Shown here: positions 9,468 through 18,245 of the stretch, in pieces
How the letters are laid out: each line of letters starts with the position of its first letter
Position numbering within the stretch: the stretch's first letter is position 1
Assembly (NCBI RefSeq): GCF_030056815.1
Contig: NZ_JASHKR010000015.1
Coordinates: 45,662-109,661 of the forward strand
Reading direction: 5' to 3'
Length of the DNA: 64,000 bases
Source of the DNA: Rhodococcus sp. IEGM 1379
GTDB taxonomy: Bacteria; Actinomycetota; Actinomycetes; Mycobacteriales; Mycobacteriaceae
Program-made: the position numbers and the translations under genes
Notes under the pieces: model-generated
What the model was told of the DNA's origin: nothing
Database searches by the model: none
Seen by the model: only the letters and a program-made list of their open reading frames with translations

Positions 9468-11624
9468 TCAAGAACTTGTCAGAATGACGAGCTTCTGGGT
9501 CGCACGGGTCATCGCGACATACCGATCGACTGCTCCTTCGATGCCGGTGCCGAACGAATTCGGGTCGATGAGTACAACCAGGTCGAACTCGAGCCCCTTC
9601 GCGAGTTCCGGGGTCAACGACCGGACACGAGACGTCCCACCGCGGTAATCTTCGGCGCCGATGAGGCAGGCAATCCCTTCCGAATTCTCGGCAAGCCACG
9701 AATCGAGGATCGAACCCAGTTCCGAAACCGGGCCATGTTCGACGGGGATGCCGCTGATCCGGACGGAGGTCGGGACGTTGGCGTCCGGAAGCGCGGCCCG
9801 GATAACCGGCTCGGCTTCTGTCATAACCTCTTCCGGCGTCCGGTAGTTGATGTTCAGGGAAGCCTGATTGATCCGGTCGAGTCCAACCCGCTCGAGCCGT
9901 TCCTTCCACGACTCCCTGAACCCGTGCCGAGCCTGTGCTCGATCGCCGACGATGGTGAAACTCCGGGACGGGCAGCGGAGCAGCAACATCTGCCACTCCG
10001 CGTCGGTCAACTCCTGCGCTTCGTCCACGACGATGTGCGCAAACGGGCCGGCAAGGCGGTCCGGGTCGGCGTCTGGCAGTGAAGCTTCGTCGACCAGCAT
10101 TTCCTGCAGGTCCTGCTGCCGCAGCTGCGTCATCAAACCTTCGCCATCGCTGTAGACATCCGACGCGATCAGATCATCGATGACGCTGGACCGCTGCTCC
10201 CGCTCGGCGGCAACAGCGGCGATACGGCGCTGGTGACGTCGCGACGCCTCCGGGTCCCCGAGCCGCTGCCGCGCTGCGTCCAGAAGCGGAAGATCGGACA
10301 CGGTCCACTGTTTGGTATCGGCGCGTTGCAACTTCCGAACGTCCGCCAAGCTGAGCCAGGGAGCACACGTGCGCAAGTAAGCGGGAACCGACCACAGGTC
10401 GCCGACGAGGTCGGCTGCTTCGACGAGCGTCCACGCATTCTCGAGCGCCTTACGTAGCTCATCGCTGCGCAGCAACAATTTTCGGAGTTGACTGGTCGGA
10501 GCGGCCCGGCACTTATCCGTCAGGATCGTGAGCAACAGGTCCCAAATCTGTTCGCGCGCTTCGTTGTGCGGTGTACCCGGGTCCGGGGCTCCGAACGCCT
10601 CGGCCCAGTCGTCGGCGCTCAGCCAGATATCGGCCCAGTCGGTCTCAACCGTCATTCCCACGGTCGGCGGCTGTTCGTAGAACCTCACGGCGGTCTCGAT
10701 CGCCTTCACCATGTCCGCGGACGACTTCAGACGGGCCACCTCCGGATCGGTCTCCATCGTTGCGCCGGCGCCCTCGTCGACAAGGTCACGCACAGTGCAC
10801 AGCTGCACACTGTCCTCACCGAGGCTGGGCAGGACGTCCGCGACATAGGCGAGGTAAGGCTCGTGCGGACCGACGAACAGCACGCCGTGGCGCAGTCGTG
10901 CGTCGGAGTACAGCAGGTACGCGGTGCGATGCAACGCGACGACAGTTTTGCCCGTACCCGGACCGCCGTCGACGACGAGCGCGCCACGCGAGCCTTCGCG
11001 GATGATGGCGTCCTGGTCGGATGCGATGGTCCCGAGCACGTCTCGCATTCGTGCTGACCGGCTACTGCCCAGGCTGGCGATGAATGCCGACTGGTCGTCG
11101 AGCGCGGCCGATTCCTCGAACCCGATCAGTCCGTCGGCGGAGAACACCTCGTCCCAGTAATCGCTGATCCGCGCCCCGCTCGATTGCCCCAGGCTCCAGC
11201 GGTACCGGCGACGACGCGCCAGGCCCATCGGGTTGGCGTGGGTCGCCCCGAAGAAGGTTTCGGCCGCCGGCGAGCGCCAGTCGACAAGCAGTGGGTTTCC
11301 CGCACGGTCAAGGAGGCCTTGACGCCCGATGTACACAGGTTCGGGACTGTCCGAGGTCACGATGTGCCCGAGGCACAGGTCGACACCGAATCGACGAAGG
11401 GTGCGCAACTGGGAACTGAGCTGATGGACCATCAAGTCGCGCTCCATGACTTCCTGGCCCAAGCGGCGAGGTGCCTTACGTTCGGTATCGATACGTTCGG
11501 TCAGGTCGGTCATGGCCCGCTCGAGGTTCTCGGCGATGGCCGAGAAGTGCTCCTCGTCGCGGGCGATCAGAACCGGATCAGCCTTGCGCGCGAGTTGGTC
11601 GGGAAGGTCGAACACACTGTTCAT
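9468..11624 (-). CDS. helR: HelD-like RNA polymerase recycling motor ATPase (HelR type)
   Basis: A superfamily 1 helicase-like ATPase of about 718 residues, counted from ATG 11624 (MNSVFDLPDQL). AAGGAA lies a little upstream, while an upstream in-frame start gives an unlikely N-terminus. It has Walker A DGGPGTGKTVVALHRTAYLL, Walker B HIVVDEAQELTDAEW, GDRAQARHG and the C-terminal VAMTRATQKLVIL. The length fits actinobacterial HelR, which frees RNA polymerase from stalled or rifamycin-bound complexes. A palindrome resembling the rifamycin-associated element lies 59 bp upstream, which supports HelR over other HelD types. Confidence 0.85.
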   Translation of the reverse strand: MNSVFDLPDQLARKADPVLIARDEEHFSAIAENLERAMTDLTERIDTERKAPRRLGQEVMERDLMVHQLSSQLRTLRRFGVDLCLGHIVTSDSPEPVYIGRQGLLDRAGNPLLVDWRSPAAETFFGATHANPMGLARRRRYRWSLGQSSGARISDYWDEVFSADGLIGFEESAALDDQSAFIASLGSSRSARMRDVLGTIASDQDAIIREGSRGALVVDGGPGTGKTVVALHRTAYLLYSDARLRHGVLFVGPHEPYLAYVADVLPSLGEDSVQLCTVRDLVDEGAGATMETDPEVARLKSSADMVKAIETAVRFYEQPPTVGMTVETDWADIWLSADDWAEAFGAPDPGTPHNEAREQIWDLLLTILTDKCRAAPTSQLRKLLLRSDELRKALENAWTLVEAADLVGDLWSVPAYLRTCAPWLSLADVRKLQRADTKQWTVSDLPLLDAARQRLGDPEASRRHQRRIAAVAAEREQRSSVIDDLIASDVYSDGEGLMTQLRQQDLQEMLVDEASLPDADPDRLAGPFAHIVVDEAQELTDAEWQMLLLRCPSRSFTIVGDRAQARHGFRESWKERLERVGLDRINQASLNINYRTPEEVMTEAEPVIRAALPDANVPTSVRISGIPVEHGPVSELGSILDSWLAENSEGIACLIGAEDYRGGTSRVRSLTPELAKGLEFDLVVLIDPNSFGTGIEGAVDRYVAMTRATQKLVILTSS

Positions 11625-11682
11625 CGTCAACTGCCATTTCCTTGAATTGCGGCCTAGGCCAGCCATTCTGCGGCACCACCCC

Positions 11683-11699
11683 GGCCTTGCCGCAAGTCC
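11683..11699 (-). promoter_or_regulatory. Rifamycin-associated-element-like palindrome upstream of helR
   Basis: On the minus strand the site reads GGACTTGCGGCAAGGCC, with core CTTGC-G-GCAAG. From memory this closely matches the rifamycin-associated element (CTTGCGGCAAG core flanked by G and C runs) found before rifamycin-inactivating enzymes and helR genes in actinobacteria. It is 59 bp upstream of the chosen helR start, in promoter range. Rifamycin induction is inferred. Confidence 0.7.
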
Positions 11700-11770
11700 A
11701 CCAGTGCGCTATAAATTGAAAGTGGAAAGGGTTGCGAACCCGCCCTTCCCGGTCTGGCAGAATCTGGACA

Positions 11771-12136
11771 ATGTCGAACAGAATCAACATCTCGTCCGGT
11801 TCCGAATGGGAACCCAAGATCGGTTACTCGCGCGCCGTCCGCATCGGCAACCAGGTCGCAGTATCCGGCACAACCGCCCCCGGCGAAACCCTCGAGGACC
11901 AGACTCGTGCGGCACTCGAAACAATCAAGTCGTCGCTCGAAGAAGCGGGTGCGACTCTCGGCGATGTCATCCGCACCCGCATGTACCTGCGCGATATGTC
12001 GCAGTGGGAGCAGGCTGCACTCGCGCACGGCGAGGTCTTCGGCGATATCCGTCCGGCCACCACGATTCTCGAGGTCAGCTCGCTGATCGATCCCGCTCTG
12101 CTCATCGAAATCGAAGCCGACGCAGTCCTGAGCTGA
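11771..12136 (+). CDS. RidA/YjgF/Rid family protein
   Basis: A 121-residue protein from MSNRINIS. The family pattern is clear: VAVSGTTAPG near the start, TRAALETIKSSLEEAGATLGDVIRTRMYL in the middle, and GDIRPATTILEVSSLIDPALLIEIEADAV at the end, with the arginine and glutamate used by deaminating Rid proteins. RidA-type enzymes hydrolyse reactive enamine/imine intermediates; this member may belong to another Rid subgroup. An upstream in-frame start at 11732 would add a non-conserved leader. It is divergent from helR. Confidence 0.9.
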   Translation: MSNRINISSGSEWEPKIGYSRAVRIGNQVAVSGTTAPGETLEDQTRAALETIKSSLEEAGATLGDVIRTRMYLRDMSQWEQAALAHGEVFGDIRPATTILEVSSLIDPALLIEIEADAVLS

Positions 12137-12180
12137 TCGTTCACCCAGCACCACTGAGTGAACGAGCCTAGTGTGAGCGG

Positions 12181-13074
12181 ATGAAATCGAGTCGGTTCAC
12201 ACCGCTGGCAATCGCACTCGGCATCTCGATCACTCTCCTCTCGCCCGGTTTCGCAACAGCGGAACCGGGCGAGAGTCTTTCGGTCGCCTGTGGAACTCCG
12301 TTGGCTCCCGGCGACGTCGCGAGAATTGCCGACCTCAGCGATGTCACAACCCTGCGCGGCGAAGGCCTCGAACGCCTGGAAACAGCCGTCGAACGCCATC
12401 ACCAGATCACGACAATCCTTGTTTCCCATCATGATTGGCGCGGCTTGTTCTCGATCGGCCTCGACGCCGTCGAACACGACGCTGTCATGCCCCTGCAACG
12501 CGACCCCGCGTCGTTCGCCGATGCACAGTGGGCGCATTCGGTGAGTTACGAACTGCTTCGCCGCTATCTCGTCAACGTCCATGCCGAATTCACCGGTACC
12601 CCGACGGATCCCGCGTGGAGCAACTATTTTGCTTTGACACGCCAATGCGGCGTCAGCCCAGCGCGAGTCGCCATGGCTGGATACAACGCGCACCTCACTG
12701 TCGACCTCGCACATGCCGTCGAAGCCTCCGGTACCCAGCCAGTCGACATCCCGGACTATTACAAGATCGTCGATTCCATTGCAGTCAAAGGTGGTTCAAT
12801 TGTCACGGAGACCAAAACCGAGTACAACGCCGATCTGGGTCCGCTGTGGCGGTTCTACTTCCTCGGCGAAGGCCTCGACAAACTGGCCGGCACATCCGAA
12901 CCGTCACAATTGCTCTTACGCGCCGCCGACAGCGGATACAACACCATCACTTTGGCCAACGGATTCGCCCTACAGAATCCGCAGACCCGCGCCGGGACCG
13001 AACAGGAAATCGACTCGTTGTGGCGCACCACCGATACTGCCCTCGGCGTCCTCTCGCAGGTCGGCGGGCTGTAA
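12181..13074 (+). CDS. Secreted DUF5995-like protein
   Basis: A 297-residue protein with a Sec signal peptide (MKSSRFTPLAIALGISITLLSPGFATA, cleavage near residue 27). The mature part is mainly helical, with conserved-looking HHQITTILVSHHDWRGLFSIGLDAVEHDAV and RVAMAGYNAHLTVDLAHAV. The histidine-rich layout recalls the DUF5995 family, whose function is unknown. It stands alone, about 45 bp after the RidA gene. Confidence 0.7.
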   Translation: MKSSRFTPLAIALGISITLLSPGFATAEPGESLSVACGTPLAPGDVARIADLSDVTTLRGEGLERLETAVERHHQITTILVSHHDWRGLFSIGLDAVEHDAVMPLQRDPASFADAQWAHSVSYELLRRYLVNVHAEFTGTPTDPAWSNYFALTRQCGVSPARVAMAGYNAHLTVDLAHAVEASGTQPVDIPDYYKIVDSIAVKGGSIVTETKTEYNADLGPLWRFYFLGEGLDKLAGTSEPSQLLLRAADSGYNTITLANGFALQNPQTRAGTEQEIDSLWRTTDTALGVLSQVGGL

Positions 13075-13114
13075 ACACCCACACTAAATCGGACATACCT
13101 GCAACAATGAGTCC

Positions 13115-14545
13115 ATGACGGGGCACGGACCGCGAACAGCAACACCGAACCCGGCCATGCGTCCGGTGCGAGATCTGCTGCACGGACCGGCAATTGTCTG
13201 CTCCGGGGATACGTCCATTCGTGAAGCCGCCGCCCTGATGACCGAAGCCGGCCGTCGCGCCGTCGTGATCCCTACAGACACAAGCACTTACGGAATTTTC
13301 ACGGAGGGCGATCTGCGCGCTCGCGTGGTTGTCGGCGGAATCGACAGCGCACTACCCGTATCCAGCGTGATGACGCCGTCAGCGGTGACAGTCGATCCGG
13401 ACCGCCTCGGAGTCGACGCTGTCACCGACATGCTCGAACATGGATTGCGCCACCTTCCGGTTGTCACCGCCACGGGGACACTCCTGGGTGTGCTCGAATT
13501 GAGCGACCTCCTGACGTCGGCAACAAATCAGGGTTTCCAACTCCGGGCCCAACTTGCCACCGCCCAGAACGACGCCGCGCTGATCACCACTGCTCGTGCT
13601 GTCCCGGAACTGGTGACCGCCCTCGTGGCGTCGCGAGTTTCACCCCTCGATATCAGCGCAACACTGTCGGTTCTGATTGACGTGACGGTGAGGCGTGCGA
13701 TCGAACTGGTAGTCGGCGGCGACGAAAGCCCGGACTTTGCCTGGCTTTCACTGGGCAGTGTCGCCAGACGTGAAGCACTCCCTTCCTCGGATATCGACAG
13801 TGCACTCGTGTGGGGCGGCGAGTCGCACCGCGAAGGTGCCGATGCGGCAAAACGTATTCACGACATCCTCGACCGATGCGGGTTCCCTCGCGAACTGGAC
13901 AGTGCGGGAGCTCAGTCCAGATTCGCGCGCACTCTTCCGCAGTGGCGCGAGGCCTTACGGAAATGGGTGTCCAATCCCTACCAGGACCATGCCCTCGTCA
14001 TGCTGTCGATGTTGGCAGATGCTCGGGTTGTCGCCGGCGACCCCGCACTCGACCCGCGCGCCTCGGCGCTGGATCAATTGCGTCTGCATCCTGCCGTCAT
14101 GCAACTACTCCTGCGAGAAGCTGTGGGCCAGAAGGCGAAACTGCATTCACTACGTGACGTGATGACCCGCCACACCGGCACAGTCAATCTCAAGACCACG
14201 GCCGTCCAACCGATCGTGAACATCGCACGCTGGGCCGGCATTTCAGTCGGAGCACGAACCAGTACCACTCTCGAACGGTTGAAAGTGGCCGCGGACAACG
14301 GTTTCCTGCCCGGCGACGACGCCCAGGTTCTCATCGAATCCTTCGAGGTGCTCCAGCAAATCCGTGTCCGACACCAGACGGAGCAGTTTGCGGCCGGGAA
14401 CCCTCCCACCGACGAAATCATGATCGCCGATCTCACTCCCCTTTCACGCAACCTGCTCGGTAACGCTGTTCGTGAGGTGGCTGGTGTTCAACGACGCCTC
14501 GAGTACGCCGCATCTGCGTCGGCCGTGCCCGACGTCGTGCCATAA
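13115..14545 (+). CDS. CBS-domain/DUF294 putative nucleotidyltransferase (copy 1)
   Basis: A 476-residue cytoplasmic protein. Two N-terminal CBS motifs (about residues 10-135, with GIFTEGDLRARVV and VLELSDLL) are followed by a GlnD-like nucleotidyltransferase region with the pattern GSVARREALPSSDIDSALVW (GS, then SDxD metal ligands) and a helical substrate-binding domain ending in the conserved REVAGVQRRLEYA. Proteins of this build probably transfer nucleotides to an unknown target under control of adenylate ligands on the CBS pair. The same architecture occurs at 53494-54888. Confidence 0.85.
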   Translation: MTGHGPRTATPNPAMRPVRDLLHGPAIVCSGDTSIREAAALMTEAGRRAVVIPTDTSTYGIFTEGDLRARVVVGGIDSALPVSSVMTPSAVTVDPDRLGVDAVTDMLEHGLRHLPVVTATGTLLGVLELSDLLTSATNQGFQLRAQLATAQNDAALITTARAVPELVTALVASRVSPLDISATLSVLIDVTVRRAIELVVGGDESPDFAWLSLGSVARREALPSSDIDSALVWGGESHREGADAAKRIHDILDRCGFPRELDSAGAQSRFARTLPQWREALRKWVSNPYQDHALVMLSMLADARVVAGDPALDPRASALDQLRLHPAVMQLLLREAVGQKAKLHSLRDVMTRHTGTVNLKTTAVQPIVNIARWAGISVGARTSTTLERLKVAADNGFLPGDDAQVLIESFEVLQQIRVRHQTEQFAAGNPPTDEIMIADLTPLSRNLLGNAVREVAGVQRRLEYAASASAVPDVVP

Positions 14546-14579
14546 TTGTCCGATTTTGTGAATAACTTCGGAGGTTTGG

Positions 14580-16019
14580 ATGAGCGATACCCGCCGCAAT
14601 ACATGGGGCCGCCGGTTCTGTGTTGCTCGCACCGCACTGCGAGTGTTTCCAGCTGCCGCGGTACTGATTTTGGCGGGATGCTCGTCCTCGACAGAGGCCG
14701 GCGGCGGGCCGGAGGAAAGTCAGATCAAATCCGTCACTCAGGGAGCAGTTCTCGACTCACCGTCGTCGCTCGCGGTAAGACCGGGAACTTCGCAACTGTG
14801 GATCACCAACGCCGGGAACGATTCCCTCACCGTGATCGACCTCGAGAACCCCGAGCCTGCTCAGCAACAACGCGACGGATACGGCGAGCACTTCATGGCA
14901 CACCCTTCGGGGATCGCGTTCAACGACGACGGGCAGTTCTTCGCGGTCTCGAACAACTCCAACAATGAGGTCCGCGGTCTCGAATTCAAACTGAACCCCG
15001 AACGCGAAACACACTTCAAGGGCAACAACTTCATGGGGCCAACACTGTTCTCCACCAACACGTTTGCGATCGCGGGACAAAACAAGCAGTACATGGACGA
15101 CTGGCCGCAACCCGGCATCAGCCACGACCCGCCGGACGACACTCCGCAGAATCAATGCCCGGCAGAATACTGGTCCGATTCGACCGCCCGCTGCGTATGG
15201 CCACGCCAGGGCAGCCACCTCGACATGCTTCACGGCAATCCGCTCAGCGCCGGAATCGTGCACGATCAGGTCAACGCATTCTTCGTGCTTGACGGCTGCG
15301 GCGCTCGTGACGACACCAACACCTGCCGTGGGCCCGGCCATGTAAGTCGGGTCGATTTCAACCGGGATCATCAGGAAGGCAACGGGTTCCACGGCGACGG
15401 CACCACCGCGCGGTACATCGACCTACCGTTTCAGCGAGTGGACAGGGTACCCAGTGGCATGTTCACTCATGACGGATGGGTTTACTACTCCGATACCGGC
15501 GCCGGCGTGGTGCGACGTTTCCAACCTGACAGCGGCACCACCGAAGTCATGGTCGAGAACTGGAACAATTCACCCGCAAGCCACGGCGAGCACGGTGCCG
15601 GTGTCATCGATTGGAGCCACATCGAAAACGGCCCTGGGGATGGCGACGACCCAGCCACCGTCACGGAGTGGGTAAACACGCGTGGCAACCTCGAACGTAT
15701 CGCCGCCGCCGGCGAGAACTGGATTCCGCCGATGGAAACTCTCTCCGAATACTCGTACGTCTGGAATGCGACCCGCGAGGACGCCACCGACTCAGGAATC
15801 GTCGGCCGCCCGTCCGGCCTCGCTGCAGGTGAAGATTCGTGGTTCGTCGCCGACAACGAAAACGGGCGCATCCTCGAGTTCGGTTGGGACGGCACACCCA
15901 GGCGAGTATTCGAGACCGGCAAAGTCGGTCTGACGGGCCTCACGCTCACCTCTGACGGGCAGACACTCATCTTCGCAGACGCCGCGTTGAACGGCGTCTA
16001 TCAACTGAATCTGGCCTGA
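14580..16019 (+). CDS. Secreted beta-propeller-like lipoprotein, function unknown
   Basis: A 479-residue lipoprotein. The start ATG follows a GGAGG Shine-Dalgarno. A signal segment ends in LAGC, and the mature protein starts with a short Ser/Gly linker. Repeated blade-like motifs (PSSLAVRPGTSQLWITNAGND, PSGIAFNDDGQFFAVSNNSN, RPSGLAAGEDSWFVADNENG, LTGLTLTSDGQTLIFADA) suggest an NHL/SMP-30-type propeller. An insert with several cysteines (QCPAEYWSDSTARC, DGCGARDDTNTC) may form disulfides. No enzymatic motif is evident. A hairpin terminator follows. Confidence 0.7.
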   Translation: MSDTRRNTWGRRFCVARTALRVFPAAAVLILAGCSSSTEAGGGPEESQIKSVTQGAVLDSPSSLAVRPGTSQLWITNAGNDSLTVIDLENPEPAQQQRDGYGEHFMAHPSGIAFNDDGQFFAVSNNSNNEVRGLEFKLNPERETHFKGNNFMGPTLFSTNTFAIAGQNKQYMDDWPQPGISHDPPDDTPQNQCPAEYWSDSTARCVWPRQGSHLDMLHGNPLSAGIVHDQVNAFFVLDGCGARDDTNTCRGPGHVSRVDFNRDHQEGNGFHGDGTTARYIDLPFQRVDRVPSGMFTHDGWVYYSDTGAGVVRRFQPDSGTTEVMVENWNNSPASHGEHGAGVIDWSHIENGPGDGDDPATVTEWVNTRGNLERIAAAGENWIPPMETLSEYSYVWNATREDATDSGIVGRPSGLAAGEDSWFVADNENGRILEFGWDGTPRRVFETGKVGLTGLTLTSDGQTLIFADAALNGVYQLNLA

Positions 16020-16029
16020 ATGCAGAAAT

Positions 16030-16071
16030 GCCGAAGTTGTCCGGGACCCTATGGTTCCGAACAACTTCGGC
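16030..16071. terminator. Bidirectional hairpin terminator
   Basis: An inverted repeat with arms starting GCCGAAGTTGT and ending ACAACTTCGGC (11 perfect outer pairs plus inner imperfect pairing). It lies between the lipoprotein gene ending at 16019 and the convergent rpf gene ending at 16099, so it can stop both transcripts. Confidence 0.8.
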
Positions 16072-16098
16072 GTTCTTATGCCCGAATGAGCGGCAGAT

Positions 16099-16650
16099 TT
16101 AGACGGACAGGCTCTGTCCGGGGAAGATCAGGTTCAGGTTCGGGACCTGGCTTGCAAGGTTTTCGAGCGAAATACCGTGGGCTGCAGCGATCTTCGACAA
16201 CGTATCGCCGGCCTTCACGACGTAGTTGCCGCCGGTGGTTGCTGCGGGAGCAGATTCGACCTGAGCCTCTGTGGTGACAGGGGCCGAGACTGCTTCATAG
16301 GTGCCCGCCGTGGTTCCGCCGGTGAGGTACTGACCGCAGACGGGCCATGCGCCGACGCCCTGGCCTTCGAGAACGTTCTCGGCTACGCGGATCTGTTCTG
16401 CCTGGCTGGCGTTGGCAGCGTTGCCGGATCCACCGAATGCGTTCCAGGTGCTCTGCGTGAACTGCAGGCCGCCGTAGAAGCCGTTTCCGGTGTTGGCCGC
16501 CCAGTTTCCGGTGGACTCGCAGTTTGCGACTCCGGACCAGTCGTGGCCTGCAGCCGAGGCGGTGCCGGTGCTCATGGCGAGAGGGATTGCGACTACTGCG
16601 CCTGCGGTTGCAACTGCGCCGAGGGCGCGCTTGAAGGTAATGCTGGTCAT
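16099..16650 (-). CDS. Resuscitation-promoting factor (Rpf) with C-terminal LysM
   Basis: A 183-residue secreted lytic transglycosylase-like protein. The signal peptide ends at ASAA (about residue 34). The Rpf domain (about 36-106) has the catalytic glutamate E45 in NCESTGNW, the GFYGGLQFTQSTWNAFGG core and the CGQY end with cysteines C44 and C105. An Ala/Thr linker leads to a LysM domain (about 142-182). Rpf proteins cleave peptidoglycan and help dormant cells resume growth. This Rpf-plus-LysM form resembles the Micrococcus luteus type. It has its own long upstream region. Confidence 0.92.
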   Translation of the reverse strand: MTSITFKRALGAVATAGAVVAIPLAMSTGTASAAGHDWSGVANCESTGNWAANTGNGFYGGLQFTQSTWNAFGGSGNAANASQAEQIRVAENVLEGQGVGAWPVCGQYLTGGTTAGTYEAVSAPVTTEAQVESAPAATTGGNYVVKAGDTLSKIAAAHGISLENLASQVPNLNLIFPGQSLSV

Positions 16651-17022
16651 CAGGGGAAATCCTCTCCGCTACCGCGGACGACATCGGATCGGGCACTTGT
16701 GCGCCGGATCGAACGACTCGCCTATTTCACTCCTGCCCCGCGAAGGTTTGGGGAGTACCGGACCCGCGGGGCAGAAGCACGCAGTTGCGGGTCGGTGTTT
16801 GTCCGGTTGTTTCGGACTGCCAACGACGCTAGGCGATGATCACGGAAAGGTCACGGGTCAATATTTTGGCACGATCGTATTAGAAAATTGACCAGATGAC
16901 ACCTATATGCGCAGTTCAACGGTTCAATTGAGACTTCAACCGTACCAATCGTTATCCGTCCGTTACGTGACTACCATCACAGGATCTTTGTGACTCGCCG
17001 CACCGAATTGCCGGACTTATTA
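16651..17022 (-). promoter_or_regulatory. Long rpf upstream region with hairpin and CRP-like site
   Basis: A 372-bp gap with no convincing gene. It contains a hairpin with 10-bp arms CTGCCCCGCG/CGCGGGGCAG (16732-16773, 22-base loop), probably in the rpf 5' untranslated region. It also has a CRP-type palindrome at 16966-16981 (minus strand TGTGA-TGGTAG-TCACG). The stretch between, about 16850-16960, is AT-richer than its surroundings and probably holds the promoter. I looked for the conserved blocks of the c-di-AMP riboswitch that often precedes rpf genes and did not recognise them. Confidence 0.5.
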
Positions 17023-17817
17023 TCACATCTGTGCCTCGAAGGCCGATGCAAGTTCCTTCATCCAGGCCAAAAATTCCTCCGGCCCGCCGAACATGACGCC
17101 GTCCACAGCGGCAACCTCAGGCGCGCAATCGGCGCCGCCCACCACCAACGCGTCGCCCCCGACAGCTCGGACTGCCGCAAATGCCGGCAAGTCCCCGCGG
17201 TCATCGCCTGCGTATGCAACTACTTCAACGCCTGCTGCCGCGATTGCACGCAGCAATCCCGTCCCTTTGTCCTCGTGGACCGGTGTGCGCAACTCTTCGA
17301 CAAGCTTGCCGGGTTCACGGCGCAACCCGGTCCGGGCGGCGATATCGATGGTTGCCCGCTCCACCAGTTCTTGTGCAGCGACTCGATCACCTGCCTGCCG
17401 CCAGTGAACCGCCACGGCCAGGCCCTTGCCCTCCACATGGATCCCCGGTGTTGCCGACGCTGCGAACACCCGTCGCAACTCGGCCTCGGCGTCCACAACG
17501 GTCGGTTTCCACTCTGCAACGGCCGGAAGCACCGCGAGGCCGCTGTCCGTCCACGTTTCGACACCATAGGAACCCATAAGCACCACCGACTCCAACGACA
17601 CTCGATCCCGCAAGAAGGACACCGGCCGACCCGAGAGCAAACCCACCAATCCGAGATGACGTGAGAGCGAGCCGAGGACGTCTGCTGCGCCCGGCAAAAG
17701 AGCACTCGTCGAAGGATCGTCGACGATCGGGGCCAGAACCCCGTCGAAGTCCATCACCAGTCCAGATCGTGCGGGATCAGACGTGAGGCGGGCAATAACG
17801 TCCGAAGCGGTTCTCAT
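17023..17817 (-). CDS. otsB: Trehalose-6-phosphate phosphatase
   Basis: A 264-residue HAD-family phosphatase. The nucleophile motif DFDGVLAPIVDD lies near residues 24-35, with GLLSGRP, LMGSYGVETW, VEGKGLAVAVHWR and the C-terminal YAGDDRGDLPAF metal-binding motif, all typical of OtsB. It removes the phosphate from trehalose-6-phosphate; trehalose is both a compatible solute and the carrier sugar for mycolates in these bacteria. No otsA is in the window. Confidence 0.9.
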   Translation of the reverse strand: MRTASDVIARLTSDPARSGLVMDFDGVLAPIVDDPSTSALLPGAADVLGSLSRHLGLVGLLSGRPVSFLRDRVSLESVVLMGSYGVETWTDSGLAVLPAVAEWKPTVVDAEAELRRVFAASATPGIHVEGKGLAVAVHWRQAGDRVAAQELVERATIDIAARTGLRREPGKLVEELRTPVHEDKGTGLLRAIAAAGVEVVAYAGDDRGDLPAFAAVRAVGGDALVVGGADCAPEVAAVDGVMFGGPEEFLAWMKELASAFEAQM

Positions 17818-17915
17818 GGGTTCAGTCTGTCAAAGGTTCCGACGCCCACGAACATGCACTCGGAGACTCGCTTCCGTTACAGTCCTGACGACGCTTACCA
17901 AATACGGGGGTAAAG

Positions 17916-18245
17916 ATGAGCGAACTTTCTGTCGTCACTGACGACATCCGCAAGTACGGCGCTACGACTGCCGAAGCCGCGGGCCACGTTGCACAAGCCG
18001 CTATTGTCGATCTCAATGCAAATCTTGCAGCGGTGGCACCGGCAGTGGGGCCTGTCGGTATCGAATTCCTCGAAGCCTTCGCGCGCGCACAGGCCGCCCA
18101 CACCAAAGATGTTGCGGCTCTCGCAGTATTTTATGCCGGAGCGTCCGCAACGGCCGGTGCGGCAGCCGACACGTACGACGCCACCGACCAATCGACAGCG
18201 GCCGAACTTCGACGCACGACCACAATCAACGGTGACCTCGCATGA
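17916..18245 (+). CDS. Type VII (ESX) secretion target-like protein, EspC-like
   Basis: A 109-residue all-helical protein without a signal peptide, organised as a helix-turn-helix hairpin of Ala-rich heptads. A YxxxD motif (Y87-D91, YDATD) follows the second helix, the general type VII secretion signal. This matches the EspC/ESX-1-secretion-associated group. Its stop overlaps the start of the following gene (ATGA), so the two are coupled and probably form a secreted heterodimer. No ESX ATPase or membrane channel gene is in the window. Confidence 0.7.
   Translation: MSELSVVTDDIRKYGATTAEAAGHVAQAAIVDLNANLAAVAPAVGPVGIEFLEAFARAQAAHTKDVAALAVFYAGASATAGAAADTYDATDQSTAAELRRTTTINGDLA

Noticed and set aside
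16651..16860. c-di-AMP (ydaO-type) riboswitch before rpf
   Set aside because: Often found before actinobacterial rpf genes, but I could not match its conserved blocks; only a simple hairpin is visible.
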